This document shows positions 22,720 through 28,221 of a stretch of DNA of 28,221 nt, piece after piece. A program made the position numbers and the translations under genes. Position 1 is the stretch's first letter. Each line of letters opens with the position of its first letter. Origin of the DNA: Maribacter sp. GTDB taxonomy: Bacteria > Bacteroidota > Bacteroidia > Flavobacteriales > Flavobacteriaceae. The stretch is from contig JAHHKH010000436.1 of assembly GCA_018679695.1 (NCBI GenBank), positions 1 to 28,221 of the forward strand, read 5' to 3'. The notes beneath the pieces were generated by a model. It was not told the origin of the DNA, ran no database searches, and saw only the letters and a list, made by a program, of their open reading frames with translations.

Positions 22720-24390
22720 CTAATTCTCATACGCATCATCATGTACTTGGGCCACTGCCCTACCCGAGGGTTCGTTCATGTTCTTGAACGCTTCGTCCCA
22801 TTCCAGGGCAATCTTAGTACTACAAGCAACCGAAGGTTCTTGCGGCACGCACAGGGCCGCTGCATCACTGGGAAAATGGGATTCGAATATGGAACGATAG
22901 TAAAACTCCTCTTTTGTTGTTGGGGTCTGTAACGGAAAACGGAATTTGGCATTTGCCAATTGTTCATCGGAAACTTCTGTCTCAACAACTTCTTTCAATG
23001 TATCGATCCAACTATAGCCTACACCATCTGAGAACTGTTCTTTTTGTCTCCAGGTAACACTTTCGGGTAACATATCCTCAAAGGCCTTACGAACCACCCA
23101 CTTCTCCATGCGTTCCCCATTGATCATTTTATCCTTGGGGTTTATGCGCATCGCAACATCCATGAATTCCTTATCCAAGAATGGCACTCGGCCTTCAATA
23201 CCCCAAGCTGCCAGGGATTTATTGGCCCTAAGGCAATCATACATATGCAATTTGTCCAATTTTCGAACCGTCTCTTCATGAAAATCTTTCGGACTTGGAG
23301 CTTTGTGGAAATACAAATAACCTCCAAACAATTCATCCGCTCCCTCACCTGAAAGGACCATTTTTATACCCATGGACTTGATCACCCTCGCCATAAGATA
23401 CATTGGTGTGGAGGCCCTAATAGTGGTTATATCATATGTTTCAAGATTGTAAACTACATCCTTAATGGCATCGAGACCTTCTTGTATTGTAAATTTTATC
23501 TCATGATGCACAGTTCCAATATATTCGGCCACTTCTTGGGCGGCGGCCAGATCGGGTGAACCTTCCAAGCCTACTGAAAAGGAGTGTAATTGTGGCCACC
23601 ATGCATCTTTAGTATCATCGGTTTCCACTCGCTTTTGTGCATAAATTTTTGCTATTGCCGAAGTTACTGATGAATCAAGTCCACCGGAAAGCAAAACCCC
23701 GTAAGGTACATCGGACATTAATTGCCTATGAACCGCTGCTTCCAAAGCCTCCTTTATTTCCTTGATACTGGTCTCATTTTCCTTGACAGCATTATAATCC
23801 ATCCAATCCCTTTCATACCACTTTTTTAGTTCTCCATCACTGCTATGCAAATAGTGACCTGGAGGGAACAATTCGATCTTAGTACATGTTCCTTCCAATG
23901 CCTTTAGCTCTGACGCAACATAAAAAGTCCCGTTTTTGTCCCAACCCATATATAGTGGGATAATTCCCATATGATCCCGGGCCACAAAATACTCATCATT
24001 TTCAGCGTCGTAAATGGCGAAGCCGAAAATACCGTTCATTTCATCAATGAAATCAACACCTTTTTCCTTATATAATGCAAGTATGACCTCACAATCGGAT
24101 TCAGTCTGAAAGTTATACTTACCTTCAAACTGTTTACGCAGTTCCCTATGGTTATATATTTCACCATTCGCGGCTAAAACCAGCTTTTTGTCCTCGCTAT
24201 ATAAAGGTTGTTTACCGGAAGCTGGATCTACAATTGCTAATCTTTCATGCGCCAAGATGGCTTTTTTATCAGCATAGATACCACTCCAATCTGGTCCTCG
24301 ATGTCTGACTTTTTTAGACATTTCCAACAATTGAGGTCTTAAAAAATCCGTGCTTTCCTTAACATCAAATGCACATACAATTCCACACAT
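22720..24390 (-). CDS. asnB: Asparagine synthase B, glutamine-hydrolysing
   Basis: Makes asparagine from aspartate, glutamine and ATP in the cytoplasm. The 556-residue length matches E. coli AsnB (554). The N-terminal glutaminase domain has the Cys2 nucleophile (MCGIVCAFD), RHRGPD (29-34), Arg50 in HERLAIVD, NGEIYNH (75-81) and Asp99 in TESDCE, all needed to bind and hydrolyse glutamine. The synthetase domain begins around 210 with the ATP pyrophosphatase loop LLSGGLDSS (233-241), followed by SGEGADELFGGYLYF and GRVPFLDKEFMD. Both active sites are complete. It has a promoter-like element and a terminator of its own, so it is probably monocistronic. Confidence 0.97.
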   Translation of the reverse strand: MCGIVCAFDVKESTDFLRPQLLEMSKKVRHRGPDWSGIYADKKAILAHERLAIVDPASGKQPLYSEDKKLVLAANGEIYNHRELRKQFEGKYNFQTESDCEVILALYKEKGVDFIDEMNGIFGFAIYDAENDEYFVARDHMGIIPLYMGWDKNGTFYVASELKALEGTCTKIELFPPGHYLHSSDGELKKWYERDWMDYNAVKENETSIKEIKEALEAAVHRQLMSDVPYGVLLSGGLDSSVTSAIAKIYAQKRVETDDTKDAWWPQLHSFSVGLEGSPDLAAAQEVAEYIGTVHHEIKFTIQEGLDAIKDVVYNLETYDITTIRASTPMYLMARVIKSMGIKMVLSGEGADELFGGYLYFHKAPSPKDFHEETVRKLDKLHMYDCLRANKSLAAWGIEGRVPFLDKEFMDVAMRINPKDKMINGERMEKWVVRKAFEDMLPESVTWRQKEQFSDGVGYSWIDTLKEVVETEVSDEQLANAKFRFPLQTPTTKEEFYYRSIFESHFPSDAAALCVPQEPSVACSTKIALEWDEAFKNMNEPSGRAVAQVHDDAYEN

Positions 24391-24417
24391 ATCAATATAT
24401 TTTTATCAATTTAAAAT

Positions 24418-24448
24418 CAAATATGGGATAAATCCAACATTTGTACAA
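24418..24448 (-). promoter_or_regulatory. Promoter for asnB
   Basis: On the minus strand CATATTTG (24418-24425) is one base off TAnnTTTG, with TTG (24446-24448) exactly 20 bp upstream, about 28 bp before the asnB start. Good spacing compensates for the mismatch. Confidence 0.45.
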
Positions 24449-24600
24449 CGAATATGTCATATCAATTATGATTAATAACTAAATATCTAATAATTAAACA
24501 TAATTGTAACCATATCTAAAATATAGTGGTAAAAATAAGTCATTCTGTAAGTTGGGATAATTTTAACGACTTTTTTTACATCATTATATTGATTACTACT

Positions 24601-24608
24601 TAGATTTG
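24601..24608 (+). promoter_or_regulatory. Bacteroidota -7 element for the DUF2911 gene
   Basis: TAGATTTG is an exact -7 match 22 bp before the start at 24631; a T-run at 24571-24577 sits at about -33 distance without the final G. The 240-bp AT-rich gap between asnB and this gene contains only the two divergent promoters. Confidence 0.5.
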
Positions 24609-24630
24609 AAACACAAAAACAAACACTATT

Positions 24631-25170
24631 ATGAAAAAATTAATTACATTTTCAATTTTAATGCTTGCCTTAGTATTTACTACTACAATTTCTGCACAGA
24701 AATTCAGTGGGTTGGACAAAAGTCCATTGGATATGGCAACTTTCCCATCTAGTTACAAAGTATCCGATAAGGCCGTACGTGTAATCTATAGTCGACCTCA
24801 ATTAAAAGGTCGTTCCGTATCAGAGCTGGCACCTGCCGGTGAGGTATGGAGAACTGGGGCCAATGAAGCCGTGGAAATTACCTTCTATAAGGATGCCAAT
24901 GTTGGCGGTACTGATGTCAAGGCCGGCACTTATTCACTATTTACAATTCCTGGTGAAGGTGAATGGACGGTAATTCTTAACAGTAACCTAAACCAATGGG
25001 GGGCCTATTCTTACAGCAAAAAGGCTGATGTTGCCCGAGTAAAAGCTACCACCAGTACAGATAGTGAATCCTTGGAGGCTTTCTCTATCGCCTTTAAAGA
25101 AGTCGATGGTGGCACCCATATGGTTATGGCCTGGGGAACGGTTAGGGTCGCCCTTCCAATTATGATGTAA
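24631..25170 (+). CDS. DUF2911 domain-containing exported protein
   Basis: Exported protein of the DUF2911 family, common in Bacteroidota, with no established function. Residues 1-22 are a Sec signal (MKKLITFSILMLALVFTTTISA, then Q). The mature part has the family pattern: a start on LDKSPLDMATFP, then RVIYSRPQLKGRSVSELAPAG, VWRTGANEAVEITFYKDANVGG, KAGTYSLFTIPGEGEWTVILN and WGAYSYSKKADVARV. At 179 residues it contains just one domain, without the tetratricopeptide extension seen in longer relatives. Monocistronic by position, with its own promoter-like element and a strong terminator after it. No catalytic residues can be assigned. Confidence 0.92.
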   Translation: MKKLITFSILMLALVFTTTISAQKFSGLDKSPLDMATFPSSYKVSDKAVRVIYSRPQLKGRSVSELAPAGEVWRTGANEAVEITFYKDANVGGTDVKAGTYSLFTIPGEGEWTVILNSNLNQWGAYSYSKKADVARVKATTSTDSESLEAFSIAFKEVDGGTHMVMAWGTVRVALPIMM

Positions 25171-25207
25171 TCCTAAAAATCAGATGCCTTTTTTCGAAGG
25201 AACGAAA

Positions 25208-25237
25208 AAAAACCTGAAGCAATTGCTTCAGGTTTTT
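25208..25237. terminator. Bidirectional intrinsic terminator
   Basis: Perfect 13-bp stem AAAAACCTGAAGC/GCTTCAGGTTTTT (25208-25220 and 25225-25237) with an AATT loop, between convergent genes (25170 plus, 25242 minus). A second small hairpin, TTTTTTCG/CGAAAAAA (25189-25196 and 25203-25210), overlaps it on the left. Confidence 0.85.
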
Positions 25238-25241
25238 ATTT

Positions 25242-26864
25242 TTAGTTAACCCGTTTACCGCCAATATAAGTTTGTTCAGCCGTAATTTCCGGGACTTGCT
25301 CAATTGGCACTTCCATTAAGTTATCACTATAAACCGTGAAATCGGCAAATTTTCCAACTTCAATACTTCCTTTTTCATGTTCCTCGAAATTGGAATAAGC
25401 GGCCCATAGGGTCATACCCCTTAAGGTTTCTTCCCGGCTTAATGCATCGCTTATTTGGTAACCTCCTATAGGATAATTCTCCAAATCTTTCCTTGCCACT
25501 GCCGCATAAAACGTTAAAAACGGACTCACTTTTTCCACAGGAAAATCAGTTCCCAACGCAACAATACCTGCATTATCCAATAAGGTTTTGAAGGCATAGG
25601 CTCCTTTCTCACGCTCTTCTCCCAATCGATCACCTGCCCAGTACATATCGCTGGTTGCATGTGTTGGTTGGATAGAAGGGATAATTCCATTTTTGAAATA
25701 GTCAAAATCCAAGGGAGAAATTATCTGTGCATGTTCCACTTTCCATCGTCTATCTTTTTTACCGTGCAATGCCTTCGAATAGGTCCTTAAAACCACAACA
25801 TTTGCCGAATCGCCAATGGCATGGGTATTCATTTGAAACTCGGTCCCGGCAATACGTCTCGCCAAGCTAACAATATCGGCAACTGGTGTAACCATAGCCC
25901 CGAAATGTCCTGGCATATCGGAATAGGGTTCCTTTAAAGCAGCCCCTCTTGAGCCTAAAGCCCCATCGCCATAAACCTTAACTGAACGAACGTTCAATCT
26001 CTCGGTTTTGTAAGGCTCCCGTGATAAATAATAATCCAAATTGTCTTTCGAGGCACTTACCATGGCATAGACCCTTATAGATAGGTCACCCGTTTGGTGA
26101 AGACTATCAATCAATTCAATGGTGGACCTATCAATTCCGGCATCGTTAACCGTTGTAAGGCCATAACCCAAACAAATTTTTTCAGCGTCTTTCAATGCTT
26201 GAATCTGTTCAGTCCTATTCGAAGCCGGTGTTATGGCATCTATAAAGCCCATGGGGCCATCGACTAAAACACCAGTAATCTTACCATTCCTTTTCACGAT
26301 TTCCCCGCCAATTGCCTTCGTATGTTCATCTATACCGGCCAAATCAAGTGCTTTTTGGTTTACCAATAAGGCGTGTCCGTCAATTCGGCGCAATGCTACC
26401 GGGATATCGGGAAAAAGTGAATCCAGTTCCTTCTTAGTCGGAAACTCCTTTACTTCCCAGTCATTCTGATCCCATCCCCTGCCTAATATAAACTTCTTCG
26501 GATTCTGTTCTTGGAACTTCTTGACTTTTTCCAATATTTCATCATAACTCTTTGTACCTACCAAATCAACTACCTGTTGATTCTGGCCTAAGCCATAAAA
26601 GTGACAATGTGCGTCGATCAAACCTGGAGTAATGGTTTTACCTTCCGCATCTACAACTTGGTCTGAAATGTACTTTTGTTGTATTTCTTCCGAAGTACCT
26701 ATGGCCACGAATTTTCCATCTTTAATGGCAAATGCTTCAGTCTTCGAGAAATCAGCATCCACTGTATAGGTATTGGAATTGATGACAATGAGCTCAACTT
26801 CTACCTTACTTGTTTCACAAGCCATTGTAAGTAGTAGTAGTAGGATCAATAAACTATTTTTCAT
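25242..26864 (-). CDS. YtcJ-like metal-dependent amidohydrolase, lipoprotein
   Basis: Metal-dependent hydrolase of the amidohydrolase_3 / YtcJ group (540 residues); substrate unknown. A short lipoprotein signal ends in LLTMAC with Cys16 lipidated, so the enzyme is anchored in the envelope; the following E-T-S is not a clear surface-export signal. The metal-dependent core shows GLIDAHCHFYGLG (81-93, with His86 and His88 as metal ligands), DGPMGFIDA, VKVYGDGALGSRGAAL, MNTHAIGDSANVV, VEHAQIISP and ALGTDFPVEKVSPF (metal-binding Asp). The C-terminal strand region KGSIEVGKFADFTVYSDN is typical of amidohydrolases. It has an exact -7 element upstream. The two small downstream features on the minus strand side belong to separate transcription units. 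Confidence 0.93.
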   Translation of the reverse strand: MKNSLLILLLLLTMACETSKVEVELIVINSNTYTVDADFSKTEAFAIKDGKFVAIGTSEEIQQKYISDQVVDAEGKTITPGLIDAHCHFYGLGQNQQVVDLVGTKSYDEILEKVKKFQEQNPKKFILGRGWDQNDWEVKEFPTKKELDSLFPDIPVALRRIDGHALLVNQKALDLAGIDEHTKAIGGEIVKRNGKITGVLVDGPMGFIDAITPASNRTEQIQALKDAEKICLGYGLTTVNDAGIDRSTIELIDSLHQTGDLSIRVYAMVSASKDNLDYYLSREPYKTERLNVRSVKVYGDGALGSRGAALKEPYSDMPGHFGAMVTPVADIVSLARRIAGTEFQMNTHAIGDSANVVVLRTYSKALHGKKDRRWKVEHAQIISPLDFDYFKNGIIPSIQPTHATSDMYWAGDRLGEEREKGAYAFKTLLDNAGIVALGTDFPVEKVSPFLTFYAAVARKDLENYPIGGYQISDALSREETLRGMTLWAAYSNFEEHEKGSIEVGKFADFTVYSDNLMEVPIEQVPEITAEQTYIGGKRVN

Positions 26865-26911
26865 GATTTAAAGGTATTTATGGGAATTTGCTTAATGAAA
26901 TACGGCATTTT

Positions 26912-26919
26912 CAAAAGTA
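26912..26919 (-). promoter_or_regulatory. Bacteroidota -7 element for the amidohydrolase gene
   Basis: TACTTTTG on the minus strand is an exact -7 match, 47 bp before the start at 26864. A TTTG lies only 12 bp further upstream, too close for a canonical -33 box. Confidence 0.42.
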
Positions 26920-26967
26920 GGGATATTAGACCAAAGTGGTCTATGCCATGCCCTATCCCAAATTAAT

Positions 26968-27002
26968 AATCCAAGGAAGCCATAATTGGAATCCCTTGGA
27001 TT
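26968..27002 (-). terminator. Probable terminator of the small secreted protein gene
   Basis: Perfect 9-bp arms AATCCAAGG (26968-26976) and CCTTGGATT (26994-27002) with a 17-nt loop, about 25 bp after the stop at 27027. The downstream T content on the minus strand is modest. Confidence 0.45.
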
Positions 27003-27026
27003 TTTGTTCGATCTAATCAATGATTT

Positions 27027-27440
27027 CTATTCAGGCATTATCTTCGTGCCTTCAATCTTATACACGCCATCATAAGAGCTGCTTTCCCCTTTGATCTTAT
27101 CTCCTTCGGCCTTCAATGAAACCGATATTTTTTGACCTTCGATGTAAACGGAAAACTTTATATTATTATCAACTACTTCAATTTCCTCTCCCGGTATGTT
27201 ACCTGCACTGAGCTGCACTTGAACATTATATTTCCCATCTTCTTTTGAAATAAGCAAAACACCGGTCCTATATTCATAATCAACATTCTCAACTGTGTAG
27301 TTCCAGGCTCCAACTAATTCATCGGCAGTCTTGACTTCCATTGTATTTGTTTCAATACCAGCGTTAGACCTTACCGTGGTGACTGATAAAAGTATGATCG
27401 CAAGAAGGCCGAACTGTATTTTTTTAGCAACTGATTTCAT
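27027..27440 (-). CDS. Small secreted beta-rich protein of unknown function
   Basis: I do not recognise a named family. The 137-residue protein has a Sec signal peptide (about 1-27, MKSVAKKIQFGLLAIILLSV, cleavage probably SNA|G). The mature part begins with a spacer, then ELVGAWNYTVENVDYEY, a G-x-W opening like lipocalin-type domains, followed by repeated strands: GVLLISKEDGKYNVQVQL, EIEVVDNNIKFSVYIEG, KISVSLKAEGDKIKGES and GVYKIEGTK. Such a small beta-barrel or sandwich could bind a hydrophobic ligand, but that is inference. It is flanked by terminator-like sequence and lies between the amidohydrolase and NYN-LOTUS genes, probably monocistronic. The 95-bp leader upstream is AT-rich with no exact -7 match. 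Confidence 0.8.
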   Translation of the reverse strand: MKSVAKKIQFGLLAIILLSVTTVRSNAGIETNTMEVKTADELVGAWNYTVENVDYEYRTGVLLISKEDGKYNVQVQLSAGNIPGEEIEVVDNNIKFSVYIEGQKISVSLKAEGDKIKGESSSYDGVYKIEGTKIMPE

Positions 27441-27535
27441 TATTATAAATTTTTATGTGATACAAAATAGATACGTAAAATTAAAAAATAGGATTCTTAA
27501 TTACTGTTTTAATGTGCAGTATTTATTTGTGATTT

Positions 27536-28221
27536 TTATTTTTTTCGAGTTCTGGATGCGCTTTTCTCTTTGATCTTTACATAAATCAACTTTTTGCGAC
27601 CGCGTGAATCTTCGCGTCGCTCCAGTTCAAAGTTCTTGATCGAACCAATAAGAGGGGTCAATTTTTGAAAGCCATAATTTCGGGAATCAAAATTTGGGTG
27701 TCTTTTTTGCAATAAGCTCCCGACATCACCTAAAAATGCCCAGCCATCATCATCAGCCACATCGGCAATCGTTGATGAAATAAACCGAATTTCCTTGGGT
27801 GTAATTTTATCTATGCTGCTTTTTGTCCTTGTTTCGGTGGCAGTTGAACCAGGGGAATCTTCTTCCGATTGACTCTTGAGGATTTCAATATAAATGAACT
27901 TATCACAAGCCACAATGAAAGGATCAGGGGTTTTCTTTTCCCCAATACCAAAAACCTGCATCCCTGCTTCACGAAGACGTGTCGCCAAACGTGTAAAATC
28001 GCTATCACTACTCACTAAACAGAAGCCATTAACCTTACCGGAATACAAAATATCCATAGCATCTATGATCATGGCCGAATCCGTGGCATTCTTTCCGCTG
28101 GTATACCCATATTGCTGAATGGGAGTAATGGCATTCTCCAAAAGGACGGTCTTCCATTTATTAAGGCGAGGATTAGTCCAATCCCCATAAATTCGTTTTA
28201 TAGTTGGATTGCCATATTTGG
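27536..28221 (-). CDS. NYN-domain RNase-like protein with C-terminal LOTUS/OST-HTH domain (partial)
   Basis: The 5' end lies beyond the right edge. A TTG at 28141 could pass as a start, but the frame stays open to 28219 and reads KYGNPTIKRIYGDWTNP then RLNKWKTVL before LENAITPIQQYGYTSG, which is standard NYN-domain sequence, so the gene is truncated by the window. The NYN domain (PIN-like fold, LabA type) shows GKNATDSAMIIDAMDILYSG and CLVSSDSDFTRLATRLREAG, carrying conserved acidic residues expected of a metal-dependent nuclease. A linker rich in Ser/Glu/Thr follows, then a LOTUS/OST-HTH domain (ITPKEIRFISSTIADVADDDGW to FELERREDSRGRKKLIYVKI), an RNA-binding module. The protein ends in a basic tail. 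Cytoplasmic; likely RNA-processing or RNA-binding, target unknown. Confidence 0.93.
   Translation of the reverse strand, partial: KYGNPTIKRIYGDWTNPRLNKWKTVLLENAITPIQQYGYTSGKNATDSAMIIDAMDILYSGKVNGFCLVSSDSDFTRLATRLREAGMQVFGIGEKKTPDPFIVACDKFIYIEILKSQSEEDSPGSTATETRTKSSIDKITPKEIRFISSTIADVADDDGWAFLGDVGSLLQKRHPNFDSRNYGFQKLTPLIGSIKNFELERREDSRGRKKLIYVKIKEKSASRTRKK

Noticed and set aside
28139..28141. TTG start codon for the NYN-LOTUS protein at 28141
   Set aside because: The reading frame upstream continues with typical NYN-domain residues to the edge of the window, so the gene is truncated, not short.
1..28221. CRISPR arrays, insertion sequences, prophage, toxin-antitoxin or defence genes
   Set aside because: No transposase, integrase, regularly spaced repeats, or defence-type protein domains were found on reading both strands; the NYN protein is the only nuclease-like gene and stands alone.

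Overview
This window looks like ordinary chromosome from a marine-type member of the Bacteroidota, most probably family Flavobacteriaceae. The evidence is a fused SecDF, an archaeal-type prolyl-tRNA synthetase, two type IX secretion (T9SS) cargo proteins with CHU_C/gliding-motility C-terminal domains, DUF2911 and DUF6588 proteins, lipoproteins with Bacteroidota-style signals, and repeated TAnnTTTG promoter elements (the Bacteroidota -7 box). Shine-Dalgarno sequences are weak or absent, as usual for the phylum. I see no rRNA, tRNA, CRISPR array, insertion sequence or phage gene.

Layout. (1) 84-1559, minus: proS. (2) 1655-4603, plus: a Trp/Gly/Asn-repeat lipoprotein and an OmpP1/FadL-type outer-membrane protein, ended by a strong bidirectional terminator. 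(3) 4658-8055, minus: two related secreted T9SS type B cargo proteins. (4) 8192-14101, plus: a co-directional run of folE, cysS, yidD, lgt, a DUF192 lipoprotein, a GNAT acetyltransferase and a tandem ABC ATPase, followed by a separately promoted 126-residue cytoplasmic protein (14211-14591). (5) 14651-18704, minus: secDF and mdh, each with its own promoter-like element. (6) 18956-19327, plus: a small lipocalin-like protein. (7) 19404-24390, minus: a DUF6588 protein, gyrB and asnB, with hairpin terminators after gyrB and asnB. (8) 24631-25170, plus: a DUF2911 protein. (9) 25242 to the right edge, minus: a YtcJ-like amidohydrolase lipoprotein, a small secreted beta-rich protein, and a NYN-LOTUS protein cut by the window edge.

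Most genes are housekeeping: aminoacyl-tRNA synthesis, folate/pterin entry, lipoprotein maturation (Lgt), membrane-protein insertion and export (YidD, SecDF), TCA cycle, DNA topology and asparagine synthesis. There is a loose envelope-biogenesis theme: Lgt, YidD and SecDF serve the kind of cargo also encoded here (four predicted or possible lipoproteins, two T9SS substrates, two outer-membrane beta-barrels). I found no clear new multi-gene system. The most unusual items are the WGN-repeat/RSG-tail lipoprotein, the tandem ABC ATPase whose intact motifs are split between its halves, the NYN-LOTUS protein, and a few intergenic motifs (inverted and direct repeats upstream of the lipocalin-like gene; DnaA-box-like pair upstream of gyrB).
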